Below are positions 1 to 9,863 of a DNA stretch of 64,000 bases, one piece after another. How positions within the stretch are numbered: the first letter of the stretch is position 1; every line of letters starts with the position of its first letter. Made by a program: the position numbers and the translations under genes. The stretch covers positions 558,001 through 622,000 of the forward strand of contig NZ_JAGJEC010000002.1 in the NCBI RefSeq assembly GCF_018100785.1, given 5' to 3'. The notes beneath the pieces were generated by a model. That model saw only the letters and a list, made by a program, of their open reading frames with translations, made no database searches and was not told where the DNA came from. This stretch comes from Maribacter sp. MMG018. Lineage in GTDB: Bacteria > Bacteroidota > Bacteroidia > Flavobacteriales > Flavobacteriaceae.

Positions 1-771
1 TTTTATATGCTTATTGAGCATTTTTTAGGGCTTCAGCGCTTTGTGTTGGCTATGGAGCCTAATTTGGTTGTCGATAAAGGGCAAGAGACCCCAATGTTTA
101 AGGCGTTGTCAGAATTAAAGGGTTATAAACCTGTGCAATATATTATTGGATCTGCCCATTTTATGGACATGACGTTTAAGGTGGGGCCTGCGGTATTGAT
201 TCCGCGTCCAGAGACAGAAGAGTTGGTTAGGTGGGTATTGAGCGATGTGGGAGAGATAAAAGATATACGGTTAAAAGTTTTGGACCTTGGTGCGGGTAGT
301 GGCTGTATTTCGGTGGCCCTTGCCAAGAACTTGAAAATGGCCGAGGTGACGGGCGTGGATATTTCGGATGAAGCTATAGAGATTGCTAAGAAAAACGCTC
401 TTGAAAATGGTGTGGAAGTTGAGTTTTTAAAATCTGACATGTTAACTCTTACTATTAAAGAAAAGTATGATATAATAGTTTCTAACCCTCCTTATGTTAG
501 ATGTTTGGAAAAAAATAAAATGAAAGAAAATGTAATTTATCACGAACCGGAACTGGCATTGTACGTGTCCGATGAAGACTCATTGGTATTTTACAGGGCT
601 ATTGCGAATTTTTCGGAGAAAAGTTTAAAAACAGATGGTATTTTATACCTCGAAATCAATCAATATCTTGGTAAGGAAACCGTAGACTTATTCGAAAAAC
701 ATAATTTTAAAAAAGTAGAGTTGCGGAAAGATATGTTCGGTAACGATCGTATGATTAAAGTAGTAAAGTAA
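1..771 (+). CDS. prmC: Release factor glutamine methyltransferase PrmC, 5' end cut by window
   Basis: PrmC methylates the glutamine of the GGQ motif in peptide chain release factors, using S-adenosylmethionine, in the cytoplasm. Counting from the ATG at position 7, the SAM-binding loop VLDLGAGSGC is at residues 91-100 and the substrate-binding NPPY motif at 160-163, with RPETEE at 67-72 as in the family. Family members are about 280-290 residues and the reading frame stays open to position 1, so the N-terminal helical domain begins outside the window and ATG 7 is probably internal. The TAA stop shares its last base with the ATG of the next gene (TAATG), which suggests translational coupling. 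Confidence 0.93.
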   Translation, partial: FYMLIEHFLGLQRFVLAMEPNLVVDKGQETPMFKALSELKGYKPVQYIIGSAHFMDMTFKVGPAVLIPRPETEELVRWVLSDVGEIKDIRLKVLDLGAGSGCISVALAKNLKMAEVTGVDISDEAIEIAKKNALENGVEVEFLKSDMLTLTIKEKYDIIVSNPPYVRCLEKNKMKENVIYHEPELALYVSDEDSLVFYRAIANFSEKSLKTDGILYLEINQYLGKETVDLFEKHNFKKVELRKDMFGNDRMIKVVK

Positions 772-1352
772 TGAAAAGTGTTGTTGTTTTTTGTGGTAGC
801 AGTGAAGGGTTTGAAAATGTTTTTGGGGAACAGGCTTATGTTTTGGGAAAAACATTGGCAGAAAAGAATAGGACCTTGGTGTACGGTGGTGCAAAAATAG
901 GGGTCATGGGGAAAGTGGCGCAAGGAGCTTTGGAGAATAAGGGTCGTGTAATCGGGGTGATTCCTGAATTTTTAAAAATTAAGGAAGTGGTGCATGAAAA
1001 CTTGTCAGATCTTATAGTGACCCAAAACATGCAAGAACGTAAACTAAAGATGCACGAGTTATCGGACGGAATTGTAATGCTTCCCGGAGGGTTTGGAACC
1101 TTGGAAGAATTTTTTGAAATGTTGACGTGGTCTCAATTGGGCCTGCATCAATATCCGATAGGAGTTCTTAACATCAATGGTTTTTATGATGAATTGTTGC
1201 AAATGCTATGGAAAATGGTAGGTATGGGTTTTGTGAAAGAAACTGATTATAGGTCTATTCTGGTAGATGATGACGTTCTTGGATTGTTACAAAAAATGGA
1301 TGATTATGCGCCGAAACCTGTTCCTAAATGGATAAATAAAGAACAATTGTAA
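771..1352 (+). CDS. LOG family protein (cytokinin riboside 5'-monophosphate phosphoribohydrolase-like)
   Basis: This 193-residue protein has the Rossmann-like fold signature of the LOG/TIGR00730 family, including PGGFGTLEE at residues 105-113 and the upstream ERK stretch near 89-91 that forms part of the active site. Characterised relatives hydrolyse the N-glycosidic bond of nucleoside 5'-monophosphates (AMP or cytokinin nucleotides) to give the base and ribose 5-phosphate. The bacterial substrate here cannot be told from sequence. It overlaps prmC by one base and is followed directly by ligA, so the three are likely cotranscribed. No signal peptide is visible, so it is cytoplasmic. Confidence 0.88.
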   Translation: MKSVVVFCGSSEGFENVFGEQAYVLGKTLAEKNRTLVYGGAKIGVMGKVAQGALENKGRVIGVIPEFLKIKEVVHENLSDLIVTQNMQERKLKMHELSDGIVMLPGGFGTLEEFFEMLTWSQLGLHQYPIGVLNINGFYDELLQMLWKMVGMGFVKETDYRSILVDDDVLGLLQKMDDYAPKPVPKWINKEQL

Positions 1353-3347
<1,995 letters not shown>

Positions 3348-3356
3348 TATCGGGTT

Positions 3357-4595
3357 ATGGATTATTTTATAATTAGTGCGGTTTTGGTATCTATATCGGC
3401 CGCTTTTGGTTACATCAATGTGCGTTTTCTTAAACTGCCGAATACGATAGGACTTATGTTGATCACTATTGTGTTTACATTGGCGGTCTTTGCTATCAGT
3501 TTTGTGGACGATACCTTGTTAAATGCCGAAAAGTATATTATTACGCATATCGATTTTAGAACGGTGCTACTGGATATTATGTTGAGTTTTCTGCTTTTTG
3601 CGGGGGCTTTGCATACCAATTTTGAACAATTAAAAGTGCAGCGTTGGCCAATTTTGGTTTTTTCTACCCTAGGGGTACTGGTATCTACCTTTTTGGTAGG
3701 AACATTTATTTATTATATGCTACAATTGTTTCAAATGAACGTGCAGTTTGTTTATTGTCTGCTGTTCGGTGCTTTGATTTCTCCTACGGATCCTATTGCG
3801 GTGCTCGGTATTTTAAAACAAGCGGGGGCTCCTAAAAAATTAGAGACCAAAATAGTGGGGGAGTCCCTTTTTAACGATGGTGTCGGGGTAGTTGTATTCT
3901 TGACAATATTTCAGTTGGCCTCTTCCGGTAGCGCTGAGTTTGAGCCAATGGCCATTTTAGAATTATTCGGGGTAGAAGTGATTGGTGGAATAACATTGGG
4001 TCTCTTTGCTGGGTGGATTACCTATAGGTTAATGCGATCTATAGATGATTATGATATTGAGGTAATTATTACCCTTGCGGCAGTTATGATGGGTACCGTG
4101 GTGGCACAAAAACTTCATGTTTCCGCACCGTTGGCAATGGTTACTGCAGGTTTGGTGGTAGGTAATGATACCGTGCGTAATTCTGCCATGTCGGAAACTA
4201 CGGAAACTTATGTGGACAAGTTTTGGGAGTTATTGGATATTTTGTTGAATACCTTATTGTTTGTGCTTATTGGTATGGAGATGCTGGTCATTAGTTTTGA
4301 AACCAGTTATATTGTGGCCGGTTTGGTGGCGATTCCTATTGTATTACTGTGTAGGTATTTAAGTTTGTTGTTGCCCATCAAGTTTTTTCAAGAAAAGCTG
4401 GACTTTGTTCCTAAGACTAATTTAGTAATGACGTGGGGCGGGTTACGAGGAGGTATTTCTATTGCCTTGGCCTTAGGGTTGACAGAAGCAATGCATCGAG
4501 ATCTGTTTTTGGTGATAACCTATATTGTGGTGGTCTTCTCTATAATTGTTCAAGGACTTACGGTAGGTAAATTGGTAAAAAGAGTAACAACATGA
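3357..4595 (+). CDS. CPA1-type sodium/proton antiporter (NhaP family)
   Basis: This 412-residue inner-membrane protein has about twelve hydrophobic segments and the signatures of CPA1 monovalent cation/proton antiporters. SPTDP is at residues 142-146, and GESLFNDG near 168-175 carries the adjacent Asn-Asp (173-174) typical of electroneutral exchangers. A late TWGGLRGG motif is also present. It probably exports Na+ in exchange for H+, which suits a marine bacterium, but ion choice (Na+, Li+ or K+) is inferred. It lies 9 bases after ligA. Its stop overlaps the next gene's start by four bases (ATGA). Confidence 0.9.
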   Translation: MDYFIISAVLVSISAAFGYINVRFLKLPNTIGLMLITIVFTLAVFAISFVDDTLLNAEKYIITHIDFRTVLLDIMLSFLLFAGALHTNFEQLKVQRWPILVFSTLGVLVSTFLVGTFIYYMLQLFQMNVQFVYCLLFGALISPTDPIAVLGILKQAGAPKKLETKIVGESLFNDGVGVVVFLTIFQLASSGSAEFEPMAILELFGVEVIGGITLGLFAGWITYRLMRSIDDYDIEVIITLAAVMMGTVVAQKLHVSAPLAMVTAGLVVGNDTVRNSAMSETTETYVDKFWELLDILLNTLLFVLIGMEMLVISFETSYIVAGLVAIPIVLLCRYLSLLLPIKFFQEKLDFVPKTNLVMTWGGLRGGISIALALGLTEAMHRDLFLVITYIVVVFSIIVQGLTVGKLVKRVTT

Positions 4596-4888
4596 TGCCT
4601 GTTAATTATACAGAATTTGAAGAAACGCTCAAATTAGAGAGTCCGCCAGTACATTGGTCAGAAGCTTTAAAGGCTCTTTGGTTCGATGCGAAAGGGGATT
4701 GGGAGGCCTCTCATAATATTGCCCAAGATATGTATAGCCATCTAGGTAGTTGGATCCATGCACATTTACATAGAAAAGAAGGTGATAGGTTTAATGCGGG
4801 TTATTGGTATAGGCAGGCCAATAAAGCCTATCCTGAAATCTCTTTAGATACGGAATTAAGGGAGTTGGTGGAATTTGTATTGGGTTGA
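4592..4888 (+). CDS. Small conserved protein of unknown function
   Basis: This 98-residue soluble protein has no signal peptide or membrane segment. It is rich in Trp, His and acidic residues, with a central stretch around AQDMYSHLGSWIHAHLHRKEGD followed by a YWYRQANK segment. I have a general memory of similar short proteins in many proteobacteria and flavobacteria, but I know no function. The ATG overlaps the antiporter stop codon (ATGA), so translation is likely coupled to it; whether the two act together is unknown. Confidence 0.75.
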   Translation: MMPVNYTEFEETLKLESPPVHWSEALKALWFDAKGDWEASHNIAQDMYSHLGSWIHAHLHRKEGDRFNAGYWYRQANKAYPEISLDTELRELVEFVLG

Positions 4889-4940
4889 CTCTTAAGAAAC
4901 GGCATCTTTATTAAAGCTTGTTAAAGAAAAGGGTGTTGAG

Positions 4941-5393
4941 TTACGTGAGGAGCTTTTTAAAACATACGCTGTTATCTACACCTTCGTATGGTGGGTAGTT
5001 CGCCGTTACCCTGTAATTGTTCTTGGTGTACAGGGCTATAGCTTCGGGTTGTCGTAACCCGGTTTCCAATACGCAATAGTTGTAACCTAGTTCTTTGGTC
5101 CATTTTTCCAGTTCGGTGAGTATAATCGATGCTATTCCATTTCCTCTCATACCAGGCTTCACGTACATGCGTTTTATTTCCATACAATGGTCGTCGAATG
5201 GCTTTATGGCGCCACAACCAACCGCTTCTTCGTTTTTGAAGTAGACAATACAATGGCTTAGTTGGTCCATACCGTTAAATTGAGCGTAAAAGGTATTGTC
5301 TTTTCCGTCTCTTTTGGCGAGGTCGGCATCCAAAAGAGCTACCAATGTTTTAAAATGGTTATTGGTAACGTTCGTTCTTAGAATACCGTTCAT
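4941..5393 (-). CDS. GNAT family N-acetyltransferase
   Basis: The 150-residue protein has the GNAT fold. A beta strand with IKRMYVKPGMRGNGIA contains the acetyl-CoA pyrophosphate-binding motif R-G-N-G-I-A at residues 83-88, followed by the long helix and a C-terminal strand region ending in VCFKKLL. It should transfer an acetyl group from acetyl-CoA to an amine, but the substrate cannot be deduced. It is the last gene of a three-gene minus-strand run after the split 5'-nucleotidase genes, with 4 bases between it and the phosphoesterase gene. Confidence 0.87.
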   Translation of the reverse strand: MNGILRTNVTNNHFKTLVALLDADLAKRDGKDNTFYAQFNGMDQLSHCIVYFKNEEAVGCGAIKPFDDHCMEIKRMYVKPGMRGNGIASIILTELEKWTKELGYNYCVLETGLRQPEAIALYTKNNYRVTANYPPYEGVDNSVCFKKLLT

Positions 5394-5397
5394 GTGA

Positions 5398-6306
5398 TTA
5401 TACCTTTATAGCTATGCCATCCGCTTTGTTTCCGTCTGAACCAAAATAGAAATCTACCCGTCCTAGATTAATGCCAAAACAGCCCACTTGGTTTACTAAT
5501 ATGTCGTCATCTACGGCATTTTTAACTACCACCGGTTTGTCCAAAAAGGTGTGGGTGTGTCCACCGATAATAAGATTTGTGTATTTTGTGCGTTTTGCCA
5601 ATTCCAAATCTTGCGGACGATTTTTGTTCTTATACTCATAGCCTATGTGTGAAAGACAGATAACAAGATCGCAGTTTTCGTTCTCCTTTAATTGGCGTTC
5701 TGTATCCGTTGCTATTTCGTAAGGATCTAAAAACACGGTTTCTTTGTACAATTTTTTTGTTACCAATCCCGCAAGTTCAATTCCAAGGCCATAAACGCCG
5801 ATTTTGATACCGTCTTTTATAAAAGTCTTGTAGGGTTGGGTGTGCCCATCAAGCACAGTATTTGAGAAATCGTAATTTGCGGAAAGGAAATCGAACCCTG
5901 CATGGGGCAATTGGGCCAAAAGACCCTCTATGCCATTGTCAAAATCATGATTTCCAATGGTGGCGGCATCGTATTTTAGCATACTCATAAGCTTAAATTC
6001 GAGCTCCCCGCCATAAAAATTAAAATAAGGGGTTCCTTGAAAGATGTCGCCCGCATCCAATAAAAGTGTATTTGGGTTTTCTTCACGTATACTGTTTATC
6101 AGACCCGCACGTCTTGCAACGCCTCCTAATCCCGGAAAATCCGAATGGTCGTTAGGGAATGGGTCGATATGACTATGAACGTCATTTGTGTGTAGAATAG
6201 TTATGTGCTTCTTTTTTTGGGTGCCACAAGAATTTAGGGTAAGAGAACCAGTTCCAACTAAGGCACTGGTAGCTATTGTATTTTTTATAAAGGTTCTCCT
6301 TTTCAT
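5398..6306 (-). CDS. Metallophosphoesterase, catalytic half of a 5'-nucleotidase-type enzyme
   Basis: The 302-residue protein begins with a twin-arginine-type signal (MKRRTFIK, then a hydrophobic stretch and a Ser-Cys near 26-27), so it is likely exported folded. The calcineurin-like metal-binding motifs of 5'-nucleotidases are all present: NDVHSH at 41-46, DAGD at 84-87, GNHDF at 118-122, and a late GGHTHTF. It ends where the catalytic domain of UshA-type enzymes ends and lacks the C-terminal substrate-specificity domain, which is supplied by the adjacent upstream gene. It probably hydrolyses periplasmic nucleotides; the exact substrate is inferred. Confidence 0.9.
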   Translation of the reverse strand: MKRRTFIKNTIATSALVGTGSLTLNSCGTQKKKHITILHTNDVHSHIDPFPNDHSDFPGLGGVARRAGLINSIREENPNTLLLDAGDIFQGTPYFNFYGGELEFKLMSMLKYDAATIGNHDFDNGIEGLLAQLPHAGFDFLSANYDFSNTVLDGHTQPYKTFIKDGIKIGVYGLGIELAGLVTKKLYKETVFLDPYEIATDTERQLKENENCDLVICLSHIGYEYKNKNRPQDLELAKRTKYTNLIIGGHTHTFLDKPVVVKNAVDDDILVNQVGCFGINLGRVDFYFGSDGNKADGIAIKV

Positions 6307-6308
6307 AC

Positions 6309-7094
6309 TTAGTCTAATTTGTAATATCTGTCATCAACTTTAGCGGTAATGGTGTCCACTTTTGTGAAATAGTCGATCATAGCATTTCTAATTTTATAAT
6401 CAATCTCGATGATTTCATCGGCGTCTTTAAAAAAGCCCATATTGTCGCCTCCGGTAATTAGGTAATTGGATGTGGCTACGTAATAGGTTTTGTTCTTATC
6501 AAATGGTTTGCCCTGGATTTTTAAGCTGTTGAGGGTGTTGTCCGCATTTAGTACTATTTGTATGCCGGCTACCGGATGTGGTCTTTTAGATTTAATAAGG
6601 TATGAGACCATATCCAAAATCGAAGAGCCTTTTAATGAGGCAACGGCCATTGTATTTTCAAAAGGCATTACCTCGTAGGCGGTGCGGGCGCTAACGTTGC
6701 CTTTTGAAATAACGGATCTTATACCGCCATGGTTCAACAGAACAAAGTCAATGTCTTTTCCGGTGCGTTTTTTAAATACAGGGGAGGCTTGTAGTAATAC
6801 GATGTCGGCCATCAGGTTACCTGCCGATGTGTTGTATTCTCCATCTGTTTTGGTAATCTTGTGAGGTGCATAGGCTAAAGTGCTGTCCAATACAGAGTTT
6901 ACGTGGTCGTGATAGGGTTTAACAAAATTGGATATTTCTTCAACCGAGTGGTAAGTGCTATCTACGACAATCTGTTTTGCCGCTATATCGGTAAGGGTTT
7001 GTGGAGACTGTTTGCAAGAGCCAACCAATCCAATTGTTGTAATTATAACAAAATGTTTTATTTTTAAATAACTAAAGTGTTTTAACTTCGCCAT
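6309..7094 (-). CDS. Lipoprotein with 5'-nucleotidase C-terminal domain
   Basis: This 261-residue protein has a signal peptide with a lipobox ending at Cys27 (GLVGSC) and then the 5'-nucleotidase C-terminal (substrate-binding) domain. The motif NHGGIR at 121-126 and the later YEVMPFENT stretch are typical. It lacks the metallophosphoesterase domain, which is encoded two bases downstream. Together the two genes equal one UshA-like enzyme, so I infer that the two proteins form a periplasmic complex that salvages nucleotides. The start codon faces the divergent gene at 7140 across a short region carrying a perfect palindrome. Confidence 0.88.
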   Translation of the reverse strand: MAKLKHFSYLKIKHFVIITTIGLVGSCKQSPQTLTDIAAKQIVVDSTYHSVEEISNFVKPYHDHVNSVLDSTLAYAPHKITKTDGEYNTSAGNLMADIVLLQASPVFKKRTGKDIDFVLLNHGGIRSVISKGNVSARTAYEVMPFENTMAVASLKGSSILDMVSYLIKSKRPHPVAGIQIVLNADNTLNSLKIQGKPFDKNKTYYVATSNYLITGGDNMGFFKDADEIIEIDYKIRNAMIDYFTKVDTITAKVDDRYYKLD

Positions 7095-7112
7095 AGAGTT
7101 GAACGGATATTA

Positions 7113-7134
7113 TTTACATTTGTACAAATGTAAA
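7113..7134. promoter_or_regulatory. 22-bp perfect palindrome holding two mirrored -7 promoter elements
   Basis: The half-site TTTACATTTG is followed by a central TA and its exact reverse complement. Read rightward it contains TACATTTG (7115-7122), and read leftward the same octamer (7132-7125); both match the Bacteroidota -7 consensus TAnnTTTG. The rightward element would start RNA near 7126, 14 nt before the ATG at 7140. The leftward one would start near 7121, 27 nt before the ATG at 7094. No -33 TTG at the usual 17-23 bp spacing is visible for either. It could also be an operator for a dimeric regulator. Confidence 0.55.
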
Positions 7135-7139
7135 AATAC

Positions 7140-7673
7140 ATGTTTTTAAAAGGAATTAAGGACAAGTTTAAACAGAAATCTGGTCGCAAATACATAAAGC
7201 AGGCCCTTGAAAAGCCTAATTATGTTAGTACCAGGGAAAAAGGAATAAGTTCTTTAGGTTGTATTGTTGATTTGGATAAGTTTGAGAAATCGGATTTGTT
7301 TTTTCAATTCTTGGAAGATTTTTCTTTGCGCCCCAATGCGGTTAAAATCATAGGGTACAAGAGTTATTACGATAAGAACTCTCCATATTCCACTCCTGTT
7401 TTCTCTGATAAGGATTTAGGTTGGAACGGTGAAATAGAGAATAGTTATGCTCTAGAGTTCTTGAGTCGGGAGTATGATTTGTTGGTCAATTATTACAATG
7501 AGAACAGTTTGCTTTTAAACTTAATGTCCGTTAAGACCAAGGCTAGGATCAAAGTTGGTTTTAGTGAGGTGGGCCCTGACTTTAATGATTTAATGTTGGA
7601 TACACCGATAGAGGATTTTAAAATATTCAAGGCCGAGTTAAAAAAGTATTTAGGCGTTTTTAAAGAAATATAG
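7140..7673 (+). CDS. Conserved flavobacterial protein of unknown function (DUF6913-like)
   Basis: This is a 177-residue cytoplasmic protein with a basic N-terminus and no signal peptide. Its alternating helix and strand pattern includes a stretch around AVKIIGYKSYYD. I associate this family with flavobacterial genomes, where it sits directly before dapA, and tentatively with DUF6913; that name is from memory. Its stop is three bases before the dapA start, so cotranscription is likely. I know of no role and give none. Confidence 0.72.
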   Translation: MFLKGIKDKFKQKSGRKYIKQALEKPNYVSTREKGISSLGCIVDLDKFEKSDLFFQFLEDFSLRPNAVKIIGYKSYYDKNSPYSTPVFSDKDLGWNGEIENSYALEFLSREYDLLVNYYNENSLLLNLMSVKTKARIKVGFSEVGPDFNDLMLDTPIEDFKIFKAELKKYLGVFKEI

Positions 7674-7676
7674 ATT

Positions 7677-8567
7677 ATGGAACATTTAAGAGGTACGGGA
7701 GTTGCGTTGATTACACCTTTTAAAGCAGATGGAAGTGTAGATGTTGATGCTCTAGTAGATATTGTTTCCTTTAATAAGGAAGGTGGGGTCGATTACCTTG
7801 TTGCATTGGGTACCACGGCAGAATCGGCAACTTTGACCAGTGAAGAAAAACAACTGGTTCTGGATACCGTTGTCAGGGCCAATGCCGGTGCATTGCCTTT
7901 GGTCGTAGGTGTCGGGGGTAATAATACGGTTGGGGTGGTCCAAGATTTAAAAACATTGGACCTGTCCGCTTTTGATGCGGTACTTTCGGTATCTCCTTAT
8001 TACAACAAACCGACTCAAGAAGGAATATACCAACATTTTAAGGCAATTTCACTGGCTTCCCCAAAACCCATAATATTATATAATGTTCCAGGAAGAACAG
8101 GTAGTAATATGCTATCTACTACTACGGTTAGGCTGGCAGAGGATTTTGAGAATATTGTAGCGATCAAGGAGGCTTGTGGCGATATGGTACAAATTATGGA
8201 GCTGTTGCAGAACAGACCCGAAGGCTTTCTTGTGATTTCGGGTGACGATATTACAGCTTTGCCTACAATTTTAGCGGGTGCCGATGGGGTGATTTCTGTA
8301 ATCGGACAAGGATTGCCTTTTGAATTTAGTCAGATGGTGAAGCTTGGCCTGGAAGGCAAAACAAAAGAAGCATATCATTACCATTACATGTTGCAAGAGG
8401 GTATGAAACTTATTTTTAAAGAAGGGAATCCTGCGGGAATAAAGGCCATATTCGAAATTTTGGGCTTGTCAAAAGCGAACGTTAGATTGCCTTTGATAGA
8501 GGCGAGCTCGGGCTTAAAGAATCAAATAGCCCAATTTATTACATCGCTATCTAAAGTACCCGCATAA
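7677..8567 (+). CDS. dapA: 4-hydroxy-tetrahydrodipicolinate synthase DapA
   Basis: DapA condenses pyruvate with aspartate semialdehyde, the first step committed to diaminopimelate and lysine, serving both peptidoglycan and protein synthesis. The 296-residue protein has the standard TIM-barrel length. GTTAES supplies threonines of the proton relay, YNVPGRTG contains the catalytic tyrosine, and IKEACGD the Schiff-base lysine. It sits three bases after an unknown gene and about 110 bases before bamD, which has its own probable promoter. A weak AT-rich hairpin lies in that gap but has no T-run. Confidence 0.97.
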   Translation: MEHLRGTGVALITPFKADGSVDVDALVDIVSFNKEGGVDYLVALGTTAESATLTSEEKQLVLDTVVRANAGALPLVVGVGGNNTVGVVQDLKTLDLSAFDAVLSVSPYYNKPTQEGIYQHFKAISLASPKPIILYNVPGRTGSNMLSTTTVRLAEDFENIVAIKEACGDMVQIMELLQNRPEGFLVISGDDITALPTILAGADGVISVIGQGLPFEFSQMVKLGLEGKTKEAYHYHYMLQEGMKLIFKEGNPAGIKAIFEILGLSKANVRLPLIEASSGLKNQIAQFITSLSKVPA

Positions 8568-8667
8568 CTGGAATTGCGTTAAATCTTACCCAAAAACATC
8601 GGTTTTGTAGTTGGTTGATGCTATTTTTGATGGATTAAAAATGTTTTTTAAATCCATTGATAATCAC

Positions 8668-8675
8668 TAATTTTG
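8668..8675 (+). promoter_or_regulatory. Probable -7 promoter element for bamD
   Basis: TAATTTTG matches TAnnTTTG and is followed by CA as in many Bacteroidota promoters. With the start point about four bases after the G, RNA would begin near 8679. That makes the ATG at 8680 essentially leaderless and the in-frame ATG at 8692 the more natural start. No TTG is seen at the expected upstream distance. Confidence 0.45.
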
Positions 8676-8691
8676 CAAAATGTTTTTTAAA

Positions 8692-9513
8692 ATGAGGAGA
8701 ATTTTTGTTTTAGGGCTATTCGTAGTCACTTTTCAATCTTGTAGCGAGTACCAGCAAGTACTTAAGAAAGATGATATTAAGGCTAAGTATGAAATGGCTC
8801 AAAAATTCTATGAGGAAGAGGATTACAAAAGGGCCAATAGGTTGTTTGAGCAAATAGCGCCCAAATATGTAGGTAAGCCTCAAGGTGAAAGGGTGATGTT
8901 CTTTTTGGCCGACACGTATTTTCAGCGAGAGGATTACAATATGGCCGGATATCAGTTCGAACGTTTCATTAAATCGTATCCTAAGAGCGATAAGCTTATA
9001 CAGGCTTCTTTTTTAGGGGCGAAGAGTTATTATATGTTATCTCCAAATTATTCTTTGGACCAGACGGATACCGATAAGGCTTTGTTGAAATTGCAGAACT
9101 TTATAAATGCATACCCTGATTCAGAATATTTTGATGATGCCAATGCCATGGCACAAGAGCTCACTACAAAAAAGGAAAGAAAGGCGATCGAGATTGCCAA
9201 GCAATTTAACAAATTGGGTGAGTTTAACTATGAGGTTTTAAAATCGGCAGTAGAAGCCAGTGATAATTTTATTTCAGATTACCCGGGATCTATCTATAGG
9301 GAAGAAGCTTACTTTGTTAAATTAGATGCTTTGACGCATTTGGCTTTAAACAGTTATGAGCAATTACAGGAAGAAAGGTTGAATAAGGCAAAAGATGCTT
9401 ACTTTACTTTAAAAAAGAACTATCCGGAGACTAAGTTTGAAAAAGAATCCGATAATTTATTGGGGCGAATAGAAAAAGAATTACAAAAATTCAATAATAG
9501 AGAATCAAAATAA
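8692..9513 (+). CDS. bamD: Outer membrane assembly lipoprotein BamD
   Basis: BamD is the essential lipoprotein partner of BamA in inserting beta-barrel proteins into the outer membrane. The protein has a lipoprotein signal (FVVTFQSC) and TPR repeats, including KAKYEMAQKFYEEEDYKRAN near the N-terminus and RFIKSYPKSDK further on. I place the start at ATG 8692 (MRRIFVLG) rather than 8680, because the promoter element at 8668-8675 leaves no leader for the earlier ATG and MRRIF gives a typical signal-peptide n-region. The neighbours rpoZ and coaBC follow in the order usual for flavobacteria. Confidence 0.92.
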   Translation: MRRIFVLGLFVVTFQSCSEYQQVLKKDDIKAKYEMAQKFYEEEDYKRANRLFEQIAPKYVGKPQGERVMFFLADTYFQREDYNMAGYQFERFIKSYPKSDKLIQASFLGAKSYYMLSPNYSLDQTDTDKALLKLQNFINAYPDSEYFDDANAMAQELTTKKERKAIEIAKQFNKLGEFNYEVLKSAVEASDNFISDYPGSIYREEAYFVKLDALTHLALNSYEQLQEERLNKAKDAYFTLKKNYPETKFEKESDNLLGRIEKELQKFNNRESK

Positions 9514-9525
9514 ACAGTTTCAAAT

Positions 9526-9858
9526 ATGAACATGAACGATTTAAAAAACTCCAAGGCACCAGTTTCAACGGTTACCATTAACCGAAATGAATTTGACAAG
9601 CCGACCGGTAATATTTATGAGGCAATTTCCATTACTGCCAAACGTGCCGTTCAGATCAATTCTGAAATCAAAAAGGAGCTTTTGGAAAAATTGGAAGAAT
9701 TTGCTACCTATAGTGATAGTTTGGAAGAGGTTTTCGAAAATAAGGAGCAGATAGAGGTTTCAAAGTTTTATGAGAAACTACCAAAACCACATGCCTTGGC
9801 CGTTGAAGAATGGTTGATGGATAAGATATATCATAGAAATACCGAGAAAGACGCATAA
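9526..9858 (+). CDS. rpoZ: RNA polymerase omega subunit (Rpb6/RpoZ family)
   Basis: This is a 110-residue protein with the omega/Rpb6 pattern: GNIYEAISITAKRAVQIN matches the conserved helix that latches the beta' subunit. Bacteroidota omega proteins are diverged from the E. coli form and carry a longer C-terminal tail, as here (about residues 60-110). Its role is assembly and stability of RNA polymerase. It is 12 bases after bamD and 5 bases before coaBC, so it is part of a housekeeping operon. Two ATGs (9526 and 9532) are possible starts. Confidence 0.87.
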   Translation: MNMNDLKNSKAPVSTVTINRNEFDKPTGNIYEAISITAKRAVQINSEIKKELLEKLEEFATYSDSLEEVFENKEQIEVSKFYEKLPKPHALAVEEWLMDKIYHRNTEKDA

Positions 9859-9863
9859 GTAGT

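Noticed and set aside
8630-8657. AT-rich imperfect hairpin after dapA
   Set aside because: Stem has a bulge, almost no GC beyond ATGGATT, and no T-run, so it is not convincing as a terminator.
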